Part shown: one piece after another, positions 1 through 5,774 of the stretch | How the letters are laid out: the number at the start of each line of letters is the position of its first letter | How positions within the stretch are numbered: the stretch's first letter is position 1 | Translations under genes and position numbers: made by a program | NCBI GenBank assembly: GCA_017610525.1 | Contig: JAFCBW010000074.1 | Coordinates: 1 to 6,070, forward strand | Direction of reading: 5' to 3' | Source: Candidatus Nanohalarchaeota archaeon | GTDB taxonomy: Archaea > EX4484-52 > B79-G9 | Length of the DNA: 6,070 nucleotides | The notes under the pieces: generated by a model | What the model was told of the DNA's origin: nothing | Database searches by the model: none | What the model saw: only the letters and a program-made list of their open reading frames with translations

Positions 1-3
1 AGG

Positions 4-12
4 TTTATATAA
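4..12 (+). promoter_or_regulatory. TATA box, probable topA promoter
   Basis: The sequence TTTATATAA matches the archaeal TATA-box pattern. A start about 26 nt downstream would fall near position 34. That is about 60 nt before the preferred topA ATG at 94, so topA would have a leader, unlike the other genes here. Position 34 itself is an in-frame GTG, and an out-of-frame ATG at 32 opens an 11-codon reading frame. Assignment is by sequence and spacing only. Confidence 0.5.
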
Positions 13-93
13 TTTCATTATTTTAGTGTTGATGTGCGCTGTGTTGTTCAGTGTAGCAAGTATATGAGATATTATGCATGGGGGATTATGATT

Positions 94-2295
94 ATGAGTT
101 ACCAGCTGATTATTACAGAGAAGCCGAGTGCTGCGCGAAAGATTTCTGCTGCGCTTGCGGATGGCGCTGTCAGGAATGAGAAGAAGCGCGGCATATTGTA
201 TCATGAGTTTGAGCGCAATGGCAGGAAGATTGTTGTTGTGCCGGCTGTGGGGCATCTTTACGGGCTTCGGCAGATCACCAAGGACTGGACGTATCCTGTG
301 TTTAATGTCGAGTGGGCGCCTACTAGTGATATTGATAAGGGGGCGTCTTTTTCCAAAAAATATCTTGAGAATATCAAGACGCTTGCGAAGAAGGCGGATG
401 ATTTTGTGGTTGCAACTGACCTTGATATTGAGGGGGAGACTATTGCCTATAATATCATCAGGTTTGCGTGCGGGCAGAAGGATGCAAAGAGGATGAAGTT
501 TTCTACGCTTACTAAGGGGGATCTTGTGAAGTCGTATGAGAATATGTCGCCGACGATCATTCGCGGCCTTGCGGATGCAGGTGTTACGCGGCATATGCTT
601 GACTATTACTGGGGGATTAATATTTCAAGGGCGCTTACTACTGCTGTGAAGACCGCGGGGCAGTACAAGGTGCTTAGCGCGGGTAGAGTGCAGGGTCCTG
701 CGCTTCATTTTCTTGCTACAAGGGAGAGTGAAATCAAGGCTTTTAATCCTGTACCTTTCTGGCAGGTTGAGCTTGTGGCGAAGGATCATGATTTCAGGGC
801 GCGCTATGAGGAGGAGAAGATCTGGGATAGGGAGAAGGCGCATAAGATAAAGAGAGATTGCAATGAGAAGGATGCTATGGTCGGGGATATCAAGAGAAAG
901 GAGTATAAGCAGAAGCCTCCGACACCTTTTAATCTTACTGACCTTCAGGTTGAGGCGCATAAGCTGTTTAAGATGGCTCCAAAGGAGACGCAGGCGATTG
1001 CGCAGGAGTTGTATCTCGGGGCATGTATCAGTTACCCGAGGACGTCTTCGCAGAAACTGCCGAAAGAGATTGGGTATCGTGCTATTATTGAGAAACTGAG
1101 GAGCAATATTGAGTATGATAAGCTTGCGAGTTCTTTGCTTTCCAAGACGGATGCTGATCTTGTGCCGAATGAGGGCAAGAAGAGTGATGATGCGCACCCG
1201 TCGATATTTCCTACGGGTGAGAGGCCGAAAGATACCACTCCTAAGAAGAAGAAGATATATGATCTTATTGTGAAGAGGTTCCTGGCTGTGTTCGGCGAGG
1301 CTGCTGTCCGTGAGACGAATACGATTTTCCTTTTGATTGATGAGCATAAGTTTATCCTGGAGGGAAAGCGCACGATCACACCTAACTGGTTTGAGTTGTA
1401 TGCACCTTATGTGAAGCTTGAGGAGGTTACGCTGCCTGAGCTGAATACAGGGGATGTCTTGTGTGTCAAGGAGATTGACCTTTTGTCTAAGGAGACTCAG
1501 CCGCCGTCAAGGTATAATGAGGCGTCTATCATCCGCGAGCTTGAGAAGCGTAATCTCGGCACGAAGGCCACAAGGGCTAATATTATTGAGAACCTGTATA
1601 AGAGGGGATATCTGCAGGAGAAGAGGATCGAGGTTACTGATCTTGGATTGCAGGTCATTGATACTCTTGAGAAGTATTCGGGTGAGTTGATATCTGAGAA
1701 TCTTACGAGGGAATTTGAGGATGAGATGGAGCGCATCAAGGAAGGCAAGCTTAAATGTGATGTTGTTTTGGGTAAGGCTGAGATGGATCTCAAGGGGACG
1801 TTTTCGAAGTTCAAGGAGCATGAGATGGATATCGGGTCGTCGCTAATTGGTTCTATACGGAGCAGCCAGGAGCAGGCGAGCCTGATTGGAAAATGCCCTA
1901 TGTGCAATGACGGGAATCTGGTGATGAAGAGAGGCAAGTACGGCAGGTTCATTGCCTGTGACCAGTATCCTGATTGCAAGGTGATTATTTCTATTCCTCA
2001 AAAGGGGATGATCAAGAGTACAGGTACGTTGTGTCCTGAGTGCAAGTACCCTATGGTGAGTATGATAAGAGCAAGATCAAAACCACTGGAATTGTGCCTG
2101 AATAAAGAATGCAAGACAAAACAGTCTGATGATAATCCAACCGGTGAAAAGAAGGATTTTGGCAAGTGCCCTAAATGCGGTGCGCCCATGCTTGAGCGGT
2201 CGAGCATCTACGGGAAGTTTCTCGGGTGCAGCAAGTATCCTAAGTGCAAGACTATTGTCACACCGGATAAAAAGGATAATAAGAAAAAAGATTAG
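94..2295 (+). CDS. topA: DNA topoisomerase type IA, archaeal type
   Basis: A type IA topoisomerase cuts one DNA strand through a 5'-phosphotyrosine and passes the other strand, relaxing negative supercoils and untangling replication and recombination intermediates. The 733-residue product opens with the TOPRIM strand LIITEKPSAA (residues 5-14). The metal-binding motif DLDIEGE follows at 109-115, in the archaeal form rather than the bacterial DPDREGE. SAGRVQGPAL (195-204) belongs to the gate region, and the catalytic Tyr314 lies in ISYPRTSS. HPSIFPTGERP and GTKATRANIIENLYKRGYL are further family motifs. Three C-terminal four-cysteine zinc ribbons follow, with Cys 601/604/622/628, 647/650/668/673 and 692/695/712/718. 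The tail is lysine-rich. ATG 94 is preferred because family members begin just before LIITEKP and GGGGGA lies about 9 nt upstream. An in-frame GTG at 34 would add 20 unlikely residues. All key residues are present. Confidence 0.95.
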   Translation: MSYQLIITEKPSAARKISAALADGAVRNEKKRGILYHEFERNGRKIVVVPAVGHLYGLRQITKDWTYPVFNVEWAPTSDIDKGASFSKKYLENIKTLAKKADDFVVATDLDIEGETIAYNIIRFACGQKDAKRMKFSTLTKGDLVKSYENMSPTIIRGLADAGVTRHMLDYYWGINISRALTTAVKTAGQYKVLSAGRVQGPALHFLATRESEIKAFNPVPFWQVELVAKDHDFRARYEEEKIWDREKAHKIKRDCNEKDAMVGDIKRKEYKQKPPTPFNLTDLQVEAHKLFKMAPKETQAIAQELYLGACISYPRTSSQKLPKEIGYRAIIEKLRSNIEYDKLASSLLSKTDADLVPNEGKKSDDAHPSIFPTGERPKDTTPKKKKIYDLIVKRFLAVFGEAAVRETNTIFLLIDEHKFILEGKRTITPNWFELYAPYVKLEEVTLPELNTGDVLCVKEIDLLSKETQPPSRYNEASIIRELEKRNLGTKATRANIIENLYKRGYLQEKRIEVTDLGLQVIDTLEKYSGELISENLTREFEDEMERIKEGKLKCDVVLGKAEMDLKGTFSKFKEHEMDIGSSLIGSIRSSQEQASLIGKCPMCNDGNLVMKRGKYGRFIACDQYPDCKVIISIPQKGMIKSTGTLCPECKYPMVSMIRARSKPLELCLNKECKTKQSDDNPTGEKKDFGKCPKCGAPMLERSSIYGKFLGCSKYPKCKTIVTPDKKDNKKKD
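2266..2293 (-). terminator. U-rich terminator for the radB-antiporter operon
   Basis: On the minus strand, 18 nt or more past the antiporter stop, the RNA would read a U-rich tract including UUUUUU (2284-2289) and a second UUUUU run near 2270. Archaeal RNA polymerase commonly ends on such U tracts without a hairpin. The tract sits inside the end of topA, where the same bases encode the lysine-rich tail, so the two convergent transcripts probably overlap. This is inferred from composition. Confidence 0.4.
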
Positions 2296-2310
2296 CTCTG
2301 CGGCTCATTC

Positions 2311-3402
2311 TTAGCTATTATAATTGCTTTTTGAAAGGATGGAGGCAAAAACAGATGATAAAACTACTGCGCCGACTATTGAAGCATATATTCCTGTGTT
2401 GAATATTTCAAGTTCATATCCTATTGTTGCTGCTACGATACCGAGACTCAGTTGCGAATTAAAGAGTATGCTGATATAACGTGTCTTTCGGCCCATGTAT
2501 TTCTTTGAGAAAATATATGTGCCTGCAAAGTTGGAGATGAAACTGACTGCGAACAATAACAGGATTAGCCAGATATTTTCAAATAGTGCTATAAGGCTGA
2601 GGGTTGTCCCGACCTTGAAGAAAAAAATTGGTGCAAGGAACCCGAAGGTTATTCCTCTTAGCTTGTCCCATAATTTCACATGCCCTACTATTACGCTGGA
2701 TGTAATGACACCAAGAATGAAAGCAAGAAAAACAGCTTCAATTCCTATGGCTTCACCGGCAATGCCGATGCCGAGTATCAAAAACAGGATTATCTTGAAT
2801 TCAAATTCTACGGCATTGCCTTTGTAGTGGCTGAATAATCTTTTTCCCAAGTAGGGTACAAAGTATGAAAATATGGCAAATGCGAGAATAAAAGCGATTG
2901 TGAGGTAGGTTATGTCTGAGAATAAGAGGCTTAGGGCGAGCATGCTTAATAAGTCTACTATCATTGCAGCGGATAGTATTTTTTTGCCTGTGTTGTCCAG
3001 GCGCTCTTTTGATTTCAAGAGCAGGGGGTAGACCAAGGCGATCGATGTTGTCGATAGGGCGATGCCTGTTAAGAGTGCCTGTTCAAATGAGAAATGCAGG
3101 AAGTATGCTGTGATGAAATAGACTGCGAGGAAGGGGATAAGGAATGATGCGCTGCCGATTACCATGCTGCTTTTTGCGTTCTTCTTTAAGACGTCAAAGT
3201 CTATCTCGAGGCCTGCAAAGAACATGAGGGCAAGGATGCCTAAGTCTGCCAGCACGTCGATCACTTCTGCGCCTGCGAAATTGAAGAAGTTGTATGCGAG
3301 TACGCCTGCAAGGATCTCAAATATTGCGCTTGCTATGCTCAATTTTATTGCAATGAATCCTGCAAGGATTATCAATCCTACTGCTGTGAAGATTTCGTTC
3401 AT
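2311..3402 (-). CDS. Cation/proton antiporter, CPA2 (Kef/NapA-like) family
   Basis: This is an integral membrane exchanger expected to swap Na+ or K+ for protons. The 363-residue product is almost entirely hydrophobic helices, 11-13 by eye. It has the family signature FFAGLEIDFDVL after the second or third helix, STTSIALVYPLL at the discontinuous helix, and IFFFKVG near 260-265, whose Lys263 is a candidate counter-charge. The ion-binding helix reads AAMIVDLLSML: Asp150 is kept, but the preceding residue is Val149, not the usual Asp, Asn or Gln. There is no C-terminal TrkA-N/RCK regulatory domain, so it is the short form. ATG 3402 lies 9 nt after the radB stop; a TTG at 3411 touching that stop would add three residues. 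No Shine-Dalgarno sequence is evident, so translation may be coupled to radB. The transported ion cannot be read from sequence. Confidence 0.88.
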   Translation of the reverse strand: MNEIFTAVGLIILAGFIAIKLSIASAIFEILAGVLAYNFFNFAGAEVIDVLADLGILALMFFAGLEIDFDVLKKNAKSSMVIGSASFLIPFLAVYFITAYFLHFSFEQALLTGIALSTTSIALVYPLLLKSKERLDNTGKKILSAAMIVDLLSMLALSLLFSDITYLTIAFILAFAIFSYFVPYLGKRLFSHYKGNAVEFEFKIILFLILGIGIAGEAIGIEAVFLAFILGVITSSVIVGHVKLWDKLRGITFGFLAPIFFFKVGTTLSLIALFENIWLILLLFAVSFISNFAGTYIFSKKYMGRKTRYISILFNSQLSLGIVAATIGYELEIFNTGIYASIVGAVVLSSVFASILSKSNYNS

Positions 3403-3411
3403 GGGAATCAA

Positions 3412-4104
3412 CTAGAATATGCCGAATTTCTTTGCTGCGTCTACAAGACCTTCGTTTTTGATGTCGAATTCGGCGCTTTGGGCTTCGGGTCTTGAGCGGT
3501 GTTTTTTCAGGGTTGCTTTCCTGCGGTTGTTGCCGGTTTTTTCGAGGAGTACAAGGCATTTTGAAAAGTAGCGCGGGATGTCGCGGCCGACGAGTTCGAG
3601 GTCGCCTGAGTCAAAGTCTGTGTAGACCTGGTTGGTTACGATGACGGGTATTTTGTTTTCTCTTGCGATTTTTGAGAGGATGGCGAATTGTTTGCTTAGG
3701 ATGCGGTTGACTTCCTGGATCTTGTCTTTCCTGAGTTCGAGGCGATATAGGGCTACTATGGAGTCTACTATTATGAGGCCGATGTTTTTGTCTTCAAGTT
3801 CTTTTTCAAGGTCGTTGAGTATCCGCTCCTGGTCCCAGAATGTTTTTGGGTCTGTGAGTATCAGGTTTTCGAGGTCTTTTTTGCCGTTGGGGTGCATCTG
3901 GATGAAGCGCTCGATTGAGAAGCCGCCTTCGGCGTCGATGTAGATTGCTTTTTTGCCGGTTTTGAGGCATGATACTGCGCATTGGAGGCAGATGTTTGTT
4001 TTGCCTGCGCCGGCTGCGCCGTAGAAGTTGGTGATTATGCCTGATTCTATGCCGCCGCCCAATAGGTTGTTGAGGTTTTTGCAGCCGAGTGAGAGTTTGT
4101 CCAT
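3412..4104 (-). CDS. radB: DNA repair and recombination protein RadB
   Basis: RadB is an archaeal RecA/RadA paralogue thought to assist RadA-driven homologous recombination; it binds ATP and DNA but is a weak ATPase. The 230-residue product is a bare ATPase core without RadA's N-terminal helix-hairpin-helix domain, as expected for RadB. It begins with LSLGCKNLNNLLGGGIESG, which is typical of the family. Walker A is GAAGAGKT (29-36), IYIDAEGGF follows near 55-62, Walker B is LIIVD (110-114), and VTNQV (156-160) is the loop-2 sensor motif. KKHRSRPE near 200-207 is the conserved basic C-terminal stretch. The ATG at 4104 lies 27 nt from a TATA-like box with no Shine-Dalgarno sequence, so the mRNA is probably leaderless. 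It is the first gene of an operon with the antiporter, whose function is not obviously related. Confidence 0.93.
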   Translation of the reverse strand: MDKLSLGCKNLNNLLGGGIESGIITNFYGAAGAGKTNICLQCAVSCLKTGKKAIYIDAEGGFSIERFIQMHPNGKKDLENLILTDPKTFWDQERILNDLEKELEDKNIGLIIVDSIVALYRLELRKDKIQEVNRILSKQFAILSKIARENKIPVIVTNQVYTDFDSGDLELVGRDIPRYFSKCLVLLEKTGNNRRKATLKKHRSRPEAQSAEFDIKNEGLVDAAKKFGIF

Positions 4105-4126
4105 GGGGTATTATTCACGGGGCGAG

Positions 4127-4135
4127 TATTTTATG
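4127..4135 (-). promoter_or_regulatory. TATA box for radB
   Basis: CATAAAATA on the minus strand is centred 27 nt from the radB ATG at 4104. This spacing places the transcription start on or next to the start codon, predicting a leaderless message. It forms the left half of an 82-bp divergent promoter region. Confidence 0.5.
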
Positions 4136-4154
4136 TTTTTTGGTTCTGAGAAAG

Positions 4155-4162
4155 TATTATAA
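4155..4162 (+). promoter_or_regulatory. TATA box for the polyprenol kinase gene
   Basis: TATTATAA is centred about 28 nt before the ATG at 4187. A purine-rich stretch (GAGAAAG) just upstream could act as the TFB recognition element. No Shine-Dalgarno sequence precedes the ATG, so a leaderless transcript is predicted. It is only about 20 bp from the oppositely directed radB box, so the two promoters may compete. Confidence 0.55.
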
Positions 4163-4186
4163 CTATAGACTCGCATATATGTTTTT

Positions 4187-4828
4187 ATGGTGTCTTCTAA
4201 ACCTGAGAAGTATTCGTTTGGTACTGAGATACTGAGAAAGCTGGTTCATCTCAATGGTATTTATCTTGTTCTTCTATATGAGTTTTTCGGGCAGAGGTTT
4301 ACGCTTGGGGTTCTTACTGTTGCGCTTGTTGTTGCGCTTGAGGCAGAGTATTTCAGGATTGAGTGGGGCCGGAAGATTCCTCTGTTTGATGTGCTGTTTC
4401 GGCAGAAGGAGGAGAAGGTGCTTGGAGGGCATGTGTTTCTTGGAATCGGCGCGATCATTGTGATTTCTGTGTTTTCGAAGGAGGTTGCGCAGCTTGCTAT
4501 TCTTATGACGGTTGTGGGGGATGCGGCTGCTGCGATTTTCGGGAGGGCGTATGGGAAGCATTTTATCCCGGGATTGAAGGGTAAGGCGATTGAGGGTGTT
4601 TTTGCGGAGTTTGTCGCGGACGTTGTTGTCGGGATTGTTTATTTTGCACTGTTCTTTGATGGTGTCTGGGGTATGTGGTGGGTTGTTTTGATTATTATGG
4701 CGGTTTCTGCAACTGTGACTGAGACTGTTAGCGGTAAGATGGATGATAATTTGCTTGTGCCTGTGTTTTGCGGTTTTACTGGTGAGATGCTTGTGGTTTT
4801 GCTTGGGGTAGCCAGTATTGTTGCTTAG
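4187..4828 (+). CDS. CTP-dependent polyprenol (dolichol/phytol) kinase-like membrane protein, SEC59/VTE5 family
   Basis: Members of this family (cytidylyltransferase-type membrane fold, COG0170) use CTP to phosphorylate a long-chain isoprenoid alcohol. In archaea this could supply dolichyl phosphate for protein glycosylation or salvage geranylgeraniol for membrane lipids. The 213-residue product has about six or seven membrane segments. Visible family motifs are the N-terminal E..RK..H (Glu14, Arg17, Lys18, His21), VVGDAAAAIFGRAYGKH (109-125), KGKAIEG (131-137, equivalent to the family's K-S/T-x-E-G), and a late DDN (186-188) followed by LLVP. The start ATG has a TATA box about 28 nt upstream and no Shine-Dalgarno sequence. 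The substrate alcohol cannot be told from sequence. A CDP-archaeol-synthase-like role is less likely because that family has different motifs. Confidence 0.85.
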   Translation: MVSSKPEKYSFGTEILRKLVHLNGIYLVLLYEFFGQRFTLGVLTVALVVALEAEYFRIEWGRKIPLFDVLFRQKEEKVLGGHVFLGIGAIIVISVFSKEVAQLAILMTVVGDAAAAIFGRAYGKHFIPGLKGKAIEGVFAEFVADVVVGIVYFALFFDGVWGMWWVVLIIMAVSATVTETVSGKMDDNLLVPVFCGFTGEMLVVLLGVASIVA

Positions 4829-4830
4829 AA

Positions 4831-4840
4831 AAATATAAAG
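4831..4840 (+). promoter_or_regulatory. TATA-like box facing the stem-loop block
   Basis: AAATATAAAG directly follows the polyprenol kinase stop codon and resembles a good archaeal TATA box. A start about 26 nt downstream falls near 4860-4864, just before the large stem-loop at 4869. No convincing protein is encoded downstream on this strand, so it may drive a non-coding RNA. It could also be a chance AT-rich match. Confidence 0.35.
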
Positions 4841-4842
4841 TA

Positions 4843-4990
4843 TGAATGGATTTCTCCATCCAGTTCAAATGCTAAAGATTCCGCTACTCTACTTGAGTAT
4901 CTGCATGCGGAATCTTTGCATGTCGACAACTTTGGCGATATTTGTGGGCATGCAGGGCATACCGCCGTCTATTGACAGGCGGTTGTTGAC
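4843..4990. other. Block of three stem-loops, candidate structured non-coding RNA
   Basis: Three inverted repeats follow one another. The first pairs TGAA-TGGAT (4843-4851) with ATCCA-g-TTCA (4858-4867). The second is an 11-bp perfect stem, AAAGATTCCGC (4874-4884) with GCGGAATCTTT (4907-4917), extended by ATGC/GCAT beyond one bulged T. Its loop holds a 5-bp hairpin, TACTC/GAGTA. The third pairs ACCGCC (4961-4966) with GGCGGT (4978-4983), with an inner GTC/GAC. A further long-range pairing, GTCGACA (4922-4928) with TGTTGAC (4984-4990), needs one G-U wobble and so works only as plus-strand RNA. A rival pairing, 4934-4941 with 4959-4966, works with a wobble only in minus-strand RNA. It could be a plus-strand RNA gene, a 3' element of the minus-strand microprotein transcript, or a two-way end signal. 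It has no T-run and matches no RNA family I recognise. Confidence 0.45.
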
Positions 4991-4993
4991 AAA

Positions 4994-5080
4994 TCAGAAG
5001 TCGTCGTCGCTGTCTTCGTTACCATCTTCGTCTTTTTCTTCGTCGTCGTCATAATAGTTATCTTCGTATTCGTCATCCAT
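4994..5080 (-). CDS. Highly acidic 28-residue microprotein
   Basis: The reading frame starts MDDEYEDNYYDDD and ends DSDDDF. Of 28 residues, 12 are Asp and 6 are Glu against one Lys, giving a net charge near -17. There are three tyrosines and no hydrophobic core, so it should be disordered alone. The case for translation is the ribosome binding site: GGAGGTG (5087-5093, minus strand) is a seven-base perfect match to the 16S rRNA 3' end, 6 nt from the ATG, better than at any other gene here. It lies about 165 bp downstream of tRNA-Ala on the same strand, with a TATA-like box between. I do not recognise the protein. Acidic peptides of this kind can mimic nucleic acid or bind basic proteins or metals, but no function is shown. 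GAC-triplet runs may mark repeat-driven origin. Confidence 0.6.
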   Translation of the reverse strand: MDDEYEDNYYDDDEEKDEDGNEDSDDDF

Positions 5081-5086
5081 TTTGGA

Positions 5087-5093
5087 CACCTCC
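5087..5093 (-). promoter_or_regulatory. Perfect Shine-Dalgarno sequence of the acidic microprotein
   Basis: GGAGGTG on the minus strand complements the archaeal 16S rRNA tail (CACCUCC) over seven bases, with a 6-nt spacer to the ATG. Most other genes in the window have weak or no such site, so this one decides the start and implies efficient leadered translation. Confidence 0.65.
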
Positions 5094-5216
5094 GGCTAAG
5101 AGAATCAAGATTAGAGAAAGTAATGTGCATCTGCTGCTGGATGAATAGGCTATTGATGTCAAGTCCCTCACTCTCACAATCCTTAGCTGTTGATACGCAT
5201 TAAATGGAATCCGGTG

Positions 5217-5225
5217 TTTAAATAG
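5217..5225 (-). promoter_or_regulatory. TATA-like box upstream of the acidic microprotein
   Basis: CTATTTAAA on the minus strand would place a start near 5194, giving the microprotein an unusually long leader of about 114 nt. Alternatively the gene may be read through from tRNA-Ala, since no U-run terminator follows the tRNA on that strand. Confidence 0.35.
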
Positions 5226-5246
5226 ATTTGTGTGTTTTTTGGATAA

Positions 5247-5319
5247 TGGACTGGGCGGGGTTCGAACCCGCGGCCTCTGCCATGCCAAGGCAGTACTCTT
5301 CCAACTGAGCCACCAGCCC
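5247..5319 (-). tRNA. tRNA-Ala (anticodon GGC)
   Basis: The 73-nt minus-strand sequence folds into a full cloverleaf. Acceptor arms GGGCUGG and CCAGUCC pair and include a G3-U70 wobble, the classic alanine identity element. The D stem is GCUC/GAGU. The anticodon stem CUGCC/GGCAG holds the loop UUGGCAU with anticodon GGC. The T arm is GCGGG-UUCGAAC-CCCGC, and the discriminator base is A73. CCA is not encoded and must be added after transcription. There is no intron. It reads GCC and GCU codons. No duplicated 3' fragment that would mark an integration site was found elsewhere in the window. Confidence 0.97.
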
Positions 5320-5348
5320 ACGATGGTCTTATATATTTGAGGGGACTT

Positions 5349-5356
5349 TTTTATTT
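5349..5356 (-). promoter_or_regulatory. Possible TATA box for tRNA-Ala
   Basis: AAATAAAA on the minus strand would place the start about 6 nt before the mature tRNA 5' end, a sensible short leader. A better-looking AAATATATAA lies at 5329-5338, but its centre is only about 14 nt from the mature end, which would put the start inside the tRNA. Confidence 0.3.
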
Positions 5357-5391
5357 GTGGTGGTGTGTAAATGTTAATCGCGCATATTGTC

Positions 5392-5423
5392 AACTGCATA
5401 AAAATAGAGGATTTTGTGCAGTT
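5392..5423 (+). other. 12-bp stem-loop in the intergenic stretch
   Basis: AACTGCATAAAA (5392-5403) pairs with TTTTGTGCAGTT (5412-5423) around an 8-nt loop, ATAGAGGA. The stem is unbroken only as plus-strand RNA, where one pair is U-G; on the minus strand that pair becomes A-C. It lies between tRNA-Ala and the 78-residue gene, downstream of a TATA-like TTATATATTT at 5329-5338. It is not followed by a strong T-run, so a terminator is not clear. Confidence 0.4.
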
Positions 5424-5463
5424 CACTTTGTTTAGTGCATGAATTTTGAATGAATGTAGGGGG

Positions 5464-5471
5464 ATATTTAT
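5464..5471 (+). promoter_or_regulatory. TATA box for the 78-residue protein gene
   Basis: ATATTTAT is centred about 29 nt before the ATG at 5497, the same spacing as at radB and the polyprenol kinase. It predicts a leaderless or nearly leaderless transcript. Confidence 0.5.
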
Positions 5472-5496
5472 TTGTATGAGGTTATAGTAATGGATT

Positions 5497-5733
5497 ATGA
5501 GTGCAGAGATTAAGATTAGTATGCGTGAGCTTCGGGAGAAAAAACAAAGGAACTTTGAAGAGCGGCTCAGGTTTATTGATTTGTGGGTGGATTATATCAA
5601 GAAGACGCCTAATGAGGTGTGGAGCGCGCAGCAGAAGGTGGTTGTTGATGCGCAGATTGAGGGGATAAGTGCAGAATATGAACAATTTAGGAAACTCCAC
5701 GGGTTCGGTAAAGAAGGTCGGGAAAATCAGTGA
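5497..5733 (+). CDS. Small helical protein of unknown function, 78 residues
   Basis: The product is charged and probably mostly helical. It has a basic, coiled-coil-like start (MRELREKKQRNFEERLRF, residues 9-26), then WVDYIKKTPNEVW (31-43) and SAQQKVVVDAQIEG (44-57). There is no signal peptide, membrane segment or metal motif. The middle, tryptophan plus TPNEVWSAQQ followed by VVDAQI, looks like a conserved core and reminds me of short uncharacterised archaeal proteins, but I cannot name the family. Stop codons close the frame just upstream, and ATG 5497 sits about 29 nt from a TATA box without a close Shine-Dalgarno sequence. ATG 5521 (MRELREKK) is a possible shorter start. It stands alone, converging on a PIN relic. 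A link to toxin-antitoxin systems is only suggested by that neighbour. Confidence 0.75.
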   Translation: MSAEIKISMRELREKKQRNFEERLRFIDLWVDYIKKTPNEVWSAQQKVVVDAQIEGISAEYEQFRKLHGFGKEGRENQ

Positions 5734-5774
5734 GAAATGCATAAACTAGAGCATAATTCGGCGAAAAGGAGGGG

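Noticed and set aside
625..1979. Several long minus-strand frames inside topA (625-1347, 1032-1379, 1497-1979)
   Set aside because: They are antisense shadows of a well-supported gene, with low-complexity Leu/Arg/Ser composition and no start signals.
4922..4991. H/ACA guide RNA: stem CGACAAC/GUUGUUG followed directly by ACA at 4989-4991
   Set aside because: The lower stem and ACA box fit, but no upper stem of about 9 bp or K-turn can be found at the required distance of 14-16 nt from ACA.
4842..5054. Plus-strand 70-codon frame across the stem-loops and opposite the acidic gene
   Set aside because: Its second half is serine-rich only because it is the complement of Asp/Glu codons, it has no ribosome site, and the first half overlaps RNA-like inverted repeats.
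5178..5426. Upstream part of a 117-codon minus-strand frame
   Set aside because: It runs straight through the tRNA-Ala gene; the open frame there is a by-product of tRNA sequence.
5371..5442. 23-codon plus-strand frame starting ATGTTAATCGCG
   Set aside because: It has only a weak GGTGG upstream, overlaps the 12-bp stem-loop and shows no recognisable composition.
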